The notes under the pieces are model-generated. The model ran no database searches, was not told the DNA's origin, and saw only the letters and a program-made list of their open reading frames with translations. The position numbers and the translations under genes are program-made. Below are positions 12,301 to 46,627 of a DNA stretch of 64,000 nt, in pieces (positions within the stretch are counted from its first letter, which is position 1; each line of letters starts with the position of its first letter). The DNA comes from Littorina saxatilis (Eukaryota > Mollusca > Gastropoda > Littorinimorpha > Littorinidae): assembly GCF_037325665.1 (NCBI RefSeq), contig NC_090261.1, forward strand, positions 15,672,944 to 15,736,943. The letters run 5' to 3'.

Positions 12301-13699
12301 TAGATCACTAGGTCTCAGTCGGTGCTTACAGTTGCACCTGTGAATAGTTTCCAAAGAAAGTTCTCTTGGTCTTATTCTTATACATGTACTACAACAGAAG
12401 GGATCACTTAGGTGCATTTTGTGAGGGTAATTTCTTGAAAACACCCAAACCCCAAACTAATTTTCATGGTAACAACTAACAAAGTGATCTCATTCTTGCT
12501 TGGAATTTCTTATGCAAAGTTCTTCAAGTCCAAGGCTAAAAGTGAAACGATTTCAGTTTCATTCTTGCTCATTGGAAGATCATGCGACTGGTTTTGCACT
12601 AGTGCACAAGTATCCTGTAAGTTTTAGTCTTTAGACGTTGGAGGTAATGTTCTTCGGTAAGACAAAGACTAAGACTATAAAGAGTAAGTCAAGAGATAGG
12701 GAATAAGGCATAAGGGATCAAATATTGTCATGTGAGGTTACCCTCATGGAAATTTAAGATGCTTTCTCACTTGGGAAAGCAAGGTGCTATACAGTACAGT
12801 GCTAAGCTTACTCTTCTTTTTTTTCTTCTTCTTTTAAATAACAATTTTACAGAGCCATTCCATTTTCCACTCTGATCAATTCAAGTGATCAACAAATACT
12901 GAAATTGTTGCCCTCCTTCAACACTGGTCAACGTACAAACGGAATTAGGTAATCTTGAACTTTAGCGTGTTAAATTCATAGCTCATTAATTCAGAGGCAT
13001 TTAAGTCTCCAAATTTTTAAAACCTGCACTTGTAATCATAACAAGTCATTTTAGATGCCATTGAAGTTACGGAATGAACTCCGATGAACTGTACGAATGC
13101 ATTTTATTTACATGGGTCAAAGAAGGAATTATCCGTATGAGCGAACAAGGGAGACAACTCTTTCGTGTAAATGATGTCCCATGGTTGACAACGTACGCCA
13201 TTTTCGTCGATTGAACAACCAAATTAATTAATTAGGCTTTAGTTTGGAGCTCAATCCGTCAATTAATTTCACGACAAATGTTCTTTGGCTTGCTTACATG
13301 GACTTGTATAAAAAAATTTAAAAAAAAGTAAAGAATGTCACTGGATTCTGAGCTATGAATTTAACACGCTAAAGTTCAAGATTACCCGGAATTATCCGAA
13401 GTATTTATTTTAACAATGGTTTGGCAATCATCAATAAACTAGGAATGTCAAAAAATAAGGGCAGATTTATTTGTGCGATAAGTTTATATTGGATAACGTT
13501 GGGAGCACGTCTTTCAGCGTTTAACACAGACCACCATCTCTGGGGGTTGTCACATACCGTATGCATATATGCCTCTCAGAAGTTCTTCACGGAGGTTCAT
13601 ATTATCGAAAGTCGGTGTAACGTCGACATCTTCGCTTGTTTCGAACTCCACAGCCCGCAAATCTTCTTGCATTACACGCCGTGTTCCCTGCGACGCCAT
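198..13699 (-). CDS. EIF4A3: eIF4A3 (DDX48) DEAD-box RNA helicase, 10 exons, last codons beyond left edge
   Basis: ATP-dependent DEAD-box helicase that clamps spliced mRNA as the core of the exon junction complex, acting in nucleus and cytoplasm in splicing-linked mRNA export and decay. Coding exons on the minus strand are 13699-13558, 11959-11887, 11748-11619, 9486-9354, 8325-8245, 6981-6840, 5687-5549, 2138-2023, 1444-1337 and 325-198. All have GT-AG borders and keep one frame for 397 codons. Helicase motifs come in order: Q motif [10 protein letters not shown], motif I AQSGTGKT, Ia [33 protein letters not shown] spanning the exon 9/10 junction (HR, IGRSGR). The N-terminus ([16 protein letters not shown]) and end ([12 protein letters not shown]) mark eIF4A3 rather than eIF4A1/2. 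Only about five residues (VADLI-like) and the stop are missing; they should lie left of base 1. The start is the ATG at 13699. It is divergent from FIBP. Confidence 0.96.
548..935. repeat. 37-bp minisatellite, about 10.5 copies
   Basis: Contiguous head-to-tail copies of a 37-bp unit containing CAGCTCAACAGTTCAACCCT, inside eIF4A3 intron 9. Since 37 is not a multiple of 3, all three plus-strand frames give the same 37-residue pattern, creating misleading ORFs. Confidence 0.95.
1337..1444 (-). CDS. EIF4A3: eIF4A3 coding exon 9 (motif V)
   Basis: Encodes [35 protein letters not shown] and a split arginine. Most relatives have VPQVSL; here it reads VQQVSL. Confidence 0.95.
2023..2138 (-). CDS. 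EIF4A3: eIF4A3 coding exon 8
   Basis: Encodes [38 protein letters not shown] and a split serine. Splice sites are CTGCAG and GTGAGT. Confidence 0.95.
2395..4990. repeat. ~450-bp tandem repeat array in eIF4A3 intron 7
   Basis: The phrase TGGCTCAGAATCAGGGTTCA recurs at about 2553, 3023, 3469, 3778, 4223 and 4679, so the period is about 445-470 bp with one shortened unit of about 309 bp. Each unit also carries GACAAGAAAGTGATTTTCAT, a G-run of varying length and a TTTATTCTT stretch. Partial units lie at about 1640-1720 and 4935-4985, on either side of the main block. Confidence 0.9.
2754..2815. repeat. Short perfect-stem hairpin
   Basis: CAGTAAGATCAAAAATAG and its reverse complement enclose a C/G-rich loop, within the first array unit. 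Confidence 0.8.
4993..5548. other. eIF4A3 intron 7 remainder, no gene recognised
   Basis: Between the array and exon 7. It is less AT-rich than its surroundings, and a 92-codon minus-strand ORF (4993-5271, starting [13 protein letters not shown]) is open. No family is recognised, so I treat it as probably non-coding or an old insertion. Confidence 0.3.
5549..5687 (-). CDS. EIF4A3: eIF4A3 coding exon 7 (motif IV)
   Basis: Encodes [20 protein letters not shown] and [14 protein letters not shown], the start of RecA domain 2 with motif IV. Confidence 0.95.
5925..6612. repeat. Dispersed short module related to the intron array
   Basis: TTGGCTCAGTATCAGGGTTC occurs at about 5928 and 6541, each followed about 40 bases later by ATCCTTGCCAAA-like sequence. 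A third copy is at about 9115-9190. It resembles the array phrase with AATC changed to TATC. It lies in introns 4, 6 and near exon 7, suggesting a small dispersed repeat from which the array grew. Confidence 0.6.
6840..6981 (-). CDS. EIF4A3: eIF4A3 coding exon 6 (motif III SAT)
   Basis: Encodes [18 protein letters not shown], then [18 protein letters not shown] and DPIRILVKR. It holds SAT motif III and the start of the interdomain linker. Confidence 0.95.
7071..7865. mobile_element. piggyBac-like MITE, 795 bp, TTAA target duplication
   Basis: Terminal inverted repeats of about 140 bp start AGGCACAGTAAGCCTCCC and end with the complement GGGAGGCTTACTGTGCCT. TTAA lies at both ends (7067-7070 and 7866-7869), the signature target site of piggyBac-type transposition. 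No transposase frame is present, so it is non-autonomous. It lies in eIF4A3 intron 5. Confidence 0.85.
8245..8325 (-). CDS. EIF4A3: eIF4A3 coding exon 5 (DEAD box)
   Basis: Encodes [27 protein letters not shown], holding the catalytic DEAD tetrad. The donor is GTATAC. Confidence 0.95.
8467..9018 (-). mobile_element. Helentron-like non-autonomous repeat, family A, intact copy
   Basis: Read on the minus strand it starts GAGTCACTTGAGAAAAAGTG, passes a GGCC-rich microsatellite (8947-8968), and ends with the matching subterminal AAAGTGACTC followed by hairpin GAGC-GTTT-GCTC and TTCTTGTT. Subterminal inverted repeats, an internal simple repeat and a 3' hairpin fit Helentron-derived elements. A second copy in FIBP intron 5 is split by the BEL insertion. 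Confidence 0.65.
9354..9486 (-). CDS. EIF4A3: eIF4A3 coding exon 4 (GG and TPGR motifs)
   Basis: Encodes [19 protein letters not shown] and [16 protein letters not shown], the RNA-contacting motifs of RecA domain 1. Confidence 0.95.
10164..10885. mobile_element. TIR element nested in family C copy
   Basis: The ends are CAGACCTGTTTACCC and its complement GGGTAAACAGGTCTG. AATCCA flanks both sides (10158-10163 and 10886-10891) and rejoins to the family C consensus when the element is removed. No coding frame; AT-rich inside. It hosts the DIRS end relic. Confidence 0.7.
10313..10438. mobile_element. 126-bp DIRS relic consisting of the two element ends
   Basis: Starts GTAAGGCTTCTTTTTAAGCC and ends GTAAGTGTTATATTGACT, the same two termini as the large DIRS at 32235-39104. 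The two inverted ends nearly abut, so the whole relic folds as a hairpin. No internal coding part remains. Confidence 0.85.
11619..11748 (-). CDS. EIF4A3: eIF4A3 coding exon 3 (motifs I and Ia)
   Basis: Encodes [19 protein letters not shown] (Walker A) and [13 protein letters not shown] (motif Ia). Splice sites are TTGCAG and GTATGT. Confidence 0.95.
11887..11959 (-). CDS. EIF4A3: eIF4A3 coding exon 2 (Q motif)
   Basis: Encodes [19 protein letters not shown], the Q motif that reads the adenine of ATP. It has a TGCAG acceptor and a GTAAGT donor. Confidence 0.95.
12948..13386. mobile_element. Non-autonomous TIR element with 8-bp target duplication
   Basis: Inverted ends of about 39 bp (GGTAATCTTGAACTTTAGCG and its complement) are flanked by CGGAATTA at 12940-12947 and 13387-13394. 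Eight-base duplications are typical of hAT-type transposases, but the ends are not classical hAT ends. It lies in eIF4A3 intron 1. Confidence 0.8.
13558..13699 (-). CDS. EIF4A3: eIF4A3 coding exon 1
   Basis: Residues 1-47. It opens [14 protein letters not shown] and continues [18 protein letters not shown], the eIF4A3-specific N-terminal segment. The donor is GTATGT, and the last codon (glycine) is split with exon 2. Confidence 0.93.
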
Positions 13700-14908
13700 T
13701 TTGGTATGTCCGCGTTTAGTTTGTGGTCACGTGGTACAGAATTCTTATCTTTACAACGGAATCTCAACGAAAGGGAACTAAACCCGTAGAGTGAAACAGA
13801 AACCGTACAGTCCCTTCACTGACCAGGATAATTATTTACTAAACTTGCTGTTTGTTAATTCAAAATTGTTCTGTCTCATCTTTAATTCAACTCCTCGTGA
13901 TGAAACGGGAGATTGACGTGTGTCTTCCCGCAGACAAAGGTGAAAAACACCCCAGCAAACATTATGCACTCGGTTCACTGTAGTCGCGGCCCGCATGCGG
14001 TAAAATCTGCGGACCGAGCGCAGTGTCCATTTTTGTGTGTTTATTTCTTCTGACTTCAACTCAGTCCCTCTTTATTTTGTATGCCGAATGTTAATTAGCA
14101 TGTTGTGCTACGTGTAACAGTGATTTAGATTTTTAAATGTGAGACTTAATTGTGTCTGCGGACAATACGTGACTGCGTCAGCCTGTTTACTGACATAGTC
14201 ACCACCAAACTTAGTAAGTTTATAGTGAACTTACATGCATACACACATGTGGACAGTACAACAGAAGTATGAAAGACTATAAATCATCATAGGGATATGT
14301 TATGACACTGGGTGCATATTAACAACTGAAAAGAAAACCGTCATGCACAGCTAGGCAGTGAGTCATTGACACCGCGGGCCCATCATTTCTGATCATCATC
14401 GCTCCACGGCTATCGCCAGTTATCTCGGAACCCGCGCCATGATCATCATAATAATTGAAATCATACGTACAGCCGCTGAGATGCTGGAGAAAAATAAATT
14501 GGGTTGAAATAAGCACACAAGACACAATCATCAATTAATGCGTCAACAAGGAGGTACGTAATATTTCATTAAATACACGTGAATACAAAGATAAGAATGT
14601 AAGCTTTTCGCGGTCACGGTCATAGACGTACATTTAGAAATATAAATCTCTGTTTTTGTCAATTTCAAAAGGTAATTTCCTAAACTCTGCCTTTTTTTTT
14701 TAACGATTTTTAAACAGATCTGACGCGCTCTTCCAACGTAAAATACACATTTTACTTTTATTCTGGACATGTGCGCTGGCATTTCCATATCACTGCAGAT
14801 TTTTTGTTGGGATTCCTGTAAATCGTCGAAATATGCAGTTACGTCCCCTGTCCTGCTGTATGCCTGGAACATGTCGATTCGATTGATTTGTTTACAAATA
14901 CATTCAAC
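13700..14908. promoter_or_regulatory. Divergent upstream region of eIF4A3 and FIBP
   Basis: 1.2 kb between the two outward-facing start codons. It must hold both promoters and 5' UTRs. No TATA box is clearly placed at either gene. A segment at about 14389-14420 resembles the interior of the 7071-7865 MITE (ATCATCGCTCCACGGCTATC), so transposon sequence lies in the shared region. Confidence 0.5.
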
Positions 14909-39491
<24,583 letters not shown>

Positions 39492-39957
39492 TGTGATTGT
39501 TTTGTCATTGTGTTATTTATGAAGTTGTTTATTCAAGAGATTCAGGGAAGAAGGCACTATGTAACACTGCAAGCATACTCTTTGTGCAATAGTATCTGCC
39601 TAAATGTAGTGCTGATCGGTGTGTTATTGTGTTGTCTGATTATTTATTCAGGAAATGTGACTGAAAAAAACTATAGGATAGCTGCTATGTAAAAAGTGTA
39701 CTGATACATACATGTGTTGGTGTAAATTATGTGCCATTGGTTGGTATCAGAGTAAGTATATATCCGGTGAATGAGATTGATGAAAGGGCTGTGTGAAACA
39801 ATCAGAATATTCCTTGAAGTTGTGCAAAAGCAATGTTAAAAGTTTCTTTGTACGTACTTTATAAAAAGACACTGCAGGCTATGTTCATTCATGTTTCAAA
39901 GTGTGGTAAGCAGGGACAGCCTTAGTTGGTAATTTCCATGCTTTGCCAGCGGAAATC

Positions 39958-39963
39958 AATAAA
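39958..39963 (+). terminator. Candidate FIBP poly(A) signal
   Basis: First AATAAA found after the FIBP stop, 467 bp downstream. Confidence 0.45.
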
Positions 39964-40178
39964 TAAGCAAAACGAACAAGAACAACCGGCCAGGTGTGCC
40001 AGTTTCATATTACATCTGATATATAATATTTTTCTCTGCATATTTGATTTGTTTTGACACTGCTTTATATGACACTGTATCCGGTTTTGGTGACAGCTGG
40101 GATTTGTAACTGTAAAGTTGCACCAATTTTGAAAATGCCTATCAACATGATTGGGTAAGGTGTGTTCTTTTATTTAAT

Positions 40179-41036
40179 TGGATGAACATGGCAGCTCTCA
40201 TTCCACCCCAAAAAATGTAAGACAATGAAGCTTGGAACAAAAAAGTCACGTACTACATGGGAAATTGGATTAATAATACCAAGCATACTCTGGCTGAGAG
40301 TACAGTGGAAAAAGATCTTGGGGTCCACGTCAATGACGGGCTGTCTTTCAAGGATCATATACACATTTCATTGACAAAGGCAAACAGGGTCCTTGAAGTA
40401 ATCCTTCTAAGGTCATTCTCTAGTCTAAATAAGGGAACTTTCACCCAGCTCTACAAGAGTATGGTCCGCCCCATTCTGGAATATGGCCACTCCATCTGGA
40501 ACCCTAGCCTGAAAGGGCTCGCCAAGGACCTTGAACAAGTTCAAAGAAGAGCAACAAGAATGCTTAGTGATCTAAAAGACCTGTCCTACGAGCAGAGGCT
40601 TCGAGCTCTCAACCTGCCATGTCTTGAGCACCGCCATCGAAGAGGTGACATGATAGACACTTTTAAATTCTTGAAGGGAGTCTACCAGAGTCAGAGGCCC
40701 AAGTTCACCAAACCACAAAGCACATCTCATGACACAAGAGAAAACAGTCAGAAACACTTCAAAAACTTTGCAAGTACAAGAGTGCGAAGAGCTTTTTTCT
40801 CAGAGAGAGTGGTCCTTGACTAGAATAGCCTACCAGACAATGTCGTAGCAGTCGACACCGTCAACGCCTTCAAGTCAAAACTAGACACGTACTGGAACTC
40901 TACTAGAAATATACATCCCAAGCTGCCTATGCTAGAGCCCACACACAGCAGCTTATTTTTCATACCAAGATCGGCCAACAGGTTTTCTATAAACCTACAA
41001 CGTCGCACAAGTACAAGTACAAGTAAATGTAAATGG
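40179..41036 (+). mobile_element. CR1/Jockey-like LINE 3' fragment
   Basis: Frame 40257-40823 encodes KDLGVHVNDGLSFKDHIHIS, YKSMVRPILEYGHSIWNPSL, LEQVQRRATRMLSDLKDLSY and RHRRGDMIDTFKFLKG, the C-terminal part of a CR1/Jockey-type RT. After a stop the same frame continues NSLPDNVVAVDTVNAFKSKL. The 3' end is ACAAGTACAAGTACAAGTAA-like repeats. It is 5' truncated with a frame break near 40235, so dead. Confidence 0.8.
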
Positions 41037-41234
41037 ACAGTACATTATTGCTGGATGTTTTACAAAGTATAAAATATTATGTCAATAATAATATGATGTA
41101 TAATTTTCAATAAATGCCAAAGAACCAATTATGATAGTCAAAATGTGAAGATGTATTTCGACATACATGTATTGTGATTGTGAATGTGTTTGGCATCGTC
41201 ATGTTACTCTTTTATTGTTTTTTTACCAACCCTT

Positions 41235-41360
<126 letters not shown>

Positions 41361-41460
41361 AAGTACATAAATTGTTCAACAGTGTGATACATTTTCAAAG
41401 AATTTATGCTGAACACACAATCATATGTGGATATGTACTCTCATATACTCAAATGAAATG

Positions 41461-42939
41461 AAGCGTCAAAAATATCATACCGATCTGATCATGGGCAAAT
41501 AAAGAACAGCCTTTCCCTTTATACCTTTCAGTGTCACTGTTCAAATTAGAGACTGAGACCACTTTTGCCATGTGGTACATTCATTCAGACTTATATGAAA
41601 TAGTTCACTTTTGGAGTAAAATACAACCAAAGTGACAGCATAAAAATTACAAAGTATCACAGATCATACCTTTTTTTTTAACCTTTTTAAAACAGTTTCG
41701 ATTAAATGACATACACAACTCTGTATTCAGTTTCATATCATAAATATTGGTAAAAAGCACACATCCATACTCGCACAAACAATGCAAAACATGTGAGGGT
41801 GATGCATGCCATCACTTATTCTTTGACTAGGTTTCAACATGCACATGTACACAGACATTTATTTTATCTCTCCCCTCTTTCTCTATTACAGAATGGGTCA
41901 AAAATGAACAGAAATTCAACATCAGAGAGAGGATAAGTGTTTAATAAATAAATAAATAGTGTGATAGTTTAAAAAGAAGCTCAACCAAAATGTTTTTGCC
42001 TGGCCTACACCATTAAACCAGCCACATGCAAAATTTCAAGGCAAACTTTACGTCAACAACAATATTTTTTTAGATACCCAAAAACTCATTGCACACATTC
42101 CCCTTGTCACAGCTTATAGAACTCAAAAATAACAATGTCAAAACAAATAAAACATAGATACAAACAGCCATAGAAATGAAGATGGCGATGTTATCGGTAA
42201 AAGTCATGCATACAAGACATTTGTGAAAATGATCCCACAGCCCCAAATCACAAAATCCTGTTTGACATTTGAAAACAAAGGATTTAGCTTCAATTCTGTA
42301 AAATAAACAACAAACTTATTCTGTAAACGTAAACAACAAAACACAAACATTGAAAAACAATTATGAAATTGAGATCACAGTAGAAAGCAATTTTAAAACC
42401 AGAAAATAACTTTTCTTTTCAATACCAATCTTTTGAGGCTTTCTCCTCCCCATAATGTGAGCCAAGCTGTGTAGCTGTTGCTGATGTGCAGTAAAATACT
42501 GCATCTCATTTCAACAATATAAATGAAGAAGCAACATGAAATGCCAGCATTTCATTGCACAGTAATGCATTATTATTATTATTAACACCACAGGGGATAA
42601 AAAGGTTGTGAAGTTGACAATCTCACATCAGTTTCAGTGATAGTATAATGAAAAGAACAATGAATGCATTGTGAAAATTTCAAAGCATCACAGTTTTCAG
42701 TTGTTTAAAGCCACATATCCAAAGCAACACAATTTGGACTGATTTTCTGAGCAGCAGAAAATCAACATTTCATCGAGATACTGCCTGAATAGAGTCCTGC
42801 AAGGCTGTAAACGTCCATCATTCAGCCAGAATGCTCAATAGGCAGCTGTTTCTTTCGCCTCCTGAAAGATTGTGTGCATGTTATGTGGCGCCACTCATTC
42901 TACACTGCTCTACACACCCCCATGGATCAGCACCTCATG
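41461..42939. other. AT-rich intergenic region, FBXO48 3' side
   Basis: No gene recognised. It probably includes the FBXO48-like 3' UTR (minus strand). Confidence 0.5.
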
Positions 42940-43101
42940 CTAACGGTTGAGTTCATGCTCAAATATTTCACCCCAGGTATTCACATCCATTGAACAGAAA
43001 ACTTTTGCTGGAAGTTCTTTCAAGGTGTTAACGTTGCTGAAGTGTCCTTCCATCCACCGTCTCTTGATCAGTCTGCAGCCATAGTTGTTTCTGTAAGCAT
43101 C
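42940..43101 (-). CDS. FBXO48: FBXO48-like terminal exon
   Basis: 53 codons and stop. NTWGEIFEHELNR is the FBXO48-type end. Part of this exon is copied at 48549-48683. Confidence 0.85.
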   Translation of the reverse strand, partial: DAYRNNYGCRLIKRRWMEGHFSNVNTLKELPAKVFCSMDVNTWGEIFEHELNR

Positions 43102-44094
43102 CTGCAACACGAAGGTAGTCTGAGCATCTTTCTCTACTAAAATATTTTTTATGTGGCAGCTTGTACTGTGATGACAAAAACATCAATGACCGCCAGTCAG
43201 TAAATGTCTCCCTTTACCTGTATTCATAACTTGTGTGAGCTATCAGGGATCCAATGCTTGTCAAACCCACTCACTTCCATCTTCAAGTCTTGGCATTGTT
43301 CAGCATTTCACAACAATGATGAATAGTTTGGACTAAAAATTCCATTTTGTCATTACAGTTATTAAATTACATTGAAGAATCATGAAGAGGTATTTATTTT
43401 TTTAATGTATCGATTGGACATTGGATTATTATTGAAGCTGTTATTTGTATGAAACCATATTTCTCTTGGGGAAACATTTCTGCCAGTAGAGACAGATTCC
43501 TTACCCTGTCACTATAGATTCTCATTGGTTAAACCACATTCTCATTTACTGGGGACAAAAATTCTATTTTGCATTATTCATAATTAATTTTGGCTGATGT
43601 CCTTTTGTTTCTTTCCTTCTTATTTAGTGTCCTTGTAATCCTCCAGACAATTGTTTATTATTGTCTTGTACTGTACCAATTACTTTAAAAAAAAATTAGT
43701 TCAAGAACAAGGGAAAGAATATCTGTTGTAGTCTGATTCTTTTTTCATTGAGTGAGTCTTTCCACACCAACAAACAGCTATAGAGAAGCGCCTACAAATC
43801 CTGAATCAACGCTTTAACTACTTCTTCAAAACATGACTACTGAATGCTGTTTTGCATATTGATCACTCAAGCATATTTACTCACCTTCCAGCATCTTTGC
43901 TGTTTGAATTTGTCACTCAAAATCTGCTGTTTGATCTGCGAGTCTCTTACGGACAAACACTGGCATTTCCACAGTGTTTCTTTATCAATGAGCAGAGACC
44001 AGTGATGGCACACCCTTGAAGAGTTGTACAAATCTGGAGGTTCCAGGTATGAGAACACCTTCAACCAGATTTCTTCAGGGACGTGAGATGCTTC
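42940..44094 (-). CDS. FBXO48: FBXO48-like F-box protein, 3' two coding exons (5' end not found)
   Basis: Substrate-recognition subunit of an SCF ubiquitin ligase, inferred from family. Exon 44094-43885 encodes an F-box, VPEEIWLKVFSYLEPPDLYN then SSRVCHHWSLLIDKETLWK. Exon 43101-42940 encodes DAYRNNYGCRLIKRRWMEGH, FSNVNTLKELPAKVF and CSMDVNTWGEIFEHELNR before a TAG. The C-terminal block (MDxxTWGEIxExEL and RWMEGHFSN-like) matches vertebrate FBXO48. Splice sites are CTGTAG, GTGAGT and TTGCAG. The F-box exon starts in frame with no ATG, so at least one 5' exon is missing. An open segment at 44413-44535 has good splice signals but does not join in the F-box frame at the chosen acceptor. Confidence 0.8.
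43885..44094 (-). CDS. FBXO48: FBXO48-like F-box exon
   Basis: 70 codons: F-box, then CQCLSVRDSQIKQQILSDKF and KQQRCWK, in whole codons. Confidence 0.82.
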
Positions 44095-45594
44095 CTACAG
44101 AGACAATGAATATATTTATTTGAATGATAGTTTATACATTGTTTTTACATCAATTGATTATACACACACACATCACACACATGCACGCATGTACATGCAC
44201 ACACACACACACACACATATACTCATACACATGCAAGCATTTGCACACACACACACACACGTTTCTTAGCCTCAAATTAATTAGGCAAAGTTTACTTCGC
44301 AAAGCTGGCTGCATGAAGCTTTAGCACTGAATGTTCAGGAAACTATTTTGGTAAACGGTTAAACTTTTGGGGGGAGTTGGGGCTCAATAAAGGATAGCCT
44401 TTACAGAGAAAAAGGAGTCCAATTTGTGTGGGGAAATCCAACCACATCAGCATATTGTTGATGCTCATGTAACTGCATGCCACTGAAACCAAGGGCCGGT
44501 ACACTGGAGGCACACAGCAATGCATCAGGGCAGTGCCTGTTAAAAAAAAAGAAAATTGATTTCGGTCCCGCATACATGATCATTACATGAGGATTCACCC
44601 AAGACTGCAAAGAGGTCAGAGCGCAAGCACATCACTTGTGGTCAGAGGGAACGTAACAACGTTTATGCGATATATCCCCATACATTTCTGGAATCTCGCT
44701 TTATTTTGTCAAAAACCACATGTAACCACAACCACAAATCCTAATAAATGTGTTATGGTGATTACTTTTAATTGGGCATAATAATACACGGTGAGTATCT
44801 GATAGCGTCGCACGTTTGTTGATGTACCGTTATTTTCCAGCATGTCATCGAAGGGGGTGTGTCTACGAAGCAAGTTGTTGTCAAGTAAACAGCTGCATCT
44901 GTTACATTTTGTGTGGTTTTACGCACACAATTAATAGCTACTGATCCCTGTATTTACGTTAAGCGTGTAATTGGTCCCTAATTGGAGATAATTGATTGTG
45001 AAAGAAGAAAATTAACAGAGCCTTACCATTGTTTTCACCCCACGCGTCTGCTCTTGTTACGTCAAATTCCCGTTACTAATTTTAGTAACAACACAAACCA
45101 CAGCGACCTCATTCTGGCAAGGGGAGAGAACCAGATCTTGACCTCGTTTGAGGTCAGAAATATGCACGGAAACGCGATTTCTCTGTAACGACTGACTCGG
45201 ACGGCAGAGCCTGGCAAGATTTTGACAATGACTTTTGGTTCGAAGTGCTAAAATTATTGATCAAACAAATGAAAAGGGGGGGGGGGAGGGGGGGTGGTGG
45301 AGGAGGATTGGGGCTATAGGGGGATATAGTGCATGGCACTAATTCAGAGTCAATGACCGTGTCAGACCACAGGCGGAAGGTATCGTCCACTGGACTACAA
45401 CTATCACAGAAAGACATCGTGTCAGTCGCATTTATTTGTTTACATAATCAGTTTCAGTCTTGCAGAAGTTAATTCCTATGCAAAAGAGCACACGCTTTTA
45501 CTGTTCAGGCTTAGTTTGAGGTATCGCTTGTTCCGTACTTGGTTAAAAAAAAACGTTTACAAAAAGTTAGGTACCTATACGTTAGTTTATGGCC

Positions 45595-45633
<39 letters not shown>

Positions 45634-46627
45634 GGTGGAAGCTTATTAGTTGCATCTGATCGAGGAAATGGAAGGAGAGGTTAATTTAAAAAGAAGAGCT
45701 GATATAGCATGGCACTAATTCAGAGTCAATGACCGTGTCAGACATCGTGTCGCATTTATTTTTTTACATGAAATTAAATCATTCAGTCAGTTTCAGTCTC
45801 AGTTGCAGAAGTTAATTCCTATGCAAAAGAGCACACGCTTGTACTGAAGGGGTGGAAGCTTATCAGTTGCATCTGATCGAGGAAATGGAAGGAGAGGTTG
45901 ATTTAAAAAGAACTGATATTTTAAGAACAAACTTCAAAGCTACTTAGCAGTGAAGCTTATGTCGAAAAGGACATCCAGTATCCATATGTTATCGTAGTAC
46001 ACGGAGCCAGTGCGTTAGTAATTGTGTTAGTGACCAAAACTGTGTCACAACATAAAGATAATTTTATAGTAATATCGGCTCAGTTTCCAAAGAAGCAAAA
46101 ACGTGCATCCCCTTCCGTAGACGCCGTGGTTAAATGTCCGCGAGAAGTAATTACATTAAATTATTAATTTAATTATTACCGTGCGGACTAAAGCTTCTCA
46201 AAATAGGAAAAACGTGAATACCCTTCTGTCGACGTCGTGGGGCCGTGTGGACCCACATTGTTATGCATTAATTTCGCTCCACGCGACTTGCTTATTAACT
46301 CCAAAATTAAATAGATCTTAGAATATGATGTTTAGAGCCAATACCTGAAGGTTTTGTGACTTCTCTCCCTAGTTTTTATGTAAGTTCCTTCAGTTTGAGA
46401 AACATAGGTCCGCACGGCCCCACGATGTCTTCAGCCGTGTAGTCTAGTTTGACCTTTGTCAAGTTTTTATTTTAATTACTTCTCGCTGAAATGTAATGAT
46501 CTTTAGGACATAAGAGCTTTTTAGGTTTCTGAGGCATTCTTAAAAGCTCATTAAAAAATTCCAACTGGTTTAAAGAGATATTTGCTGGGTCCACACGGAT
46601 CCACGACGACCGGCGAAGTTTTAAAGT
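44095..46627. other. Gene-poor region with local duplication
   Basis: Holds CA microsatellites (44160-44260), a poly-G tract (45278-45300) and a (GA)n run (45599-45631). Two diverged copies of one segment lie at 45330-45704 and 45706-45920. 46085-46625 has inverted GGCCCCACGA/CGTGGGGCC words and may be an old TIR element. No gene is recognised apart from a possible FBXO48 5' exon. Confidence 0.5.

Noticed and set aside
44413-44535. 5' exon of the FBXO48-like gene
   Set aside because: The acceptor and donor look good, but it does not join in the F-box frame at the best acceptor and its residues do not resemble the family.
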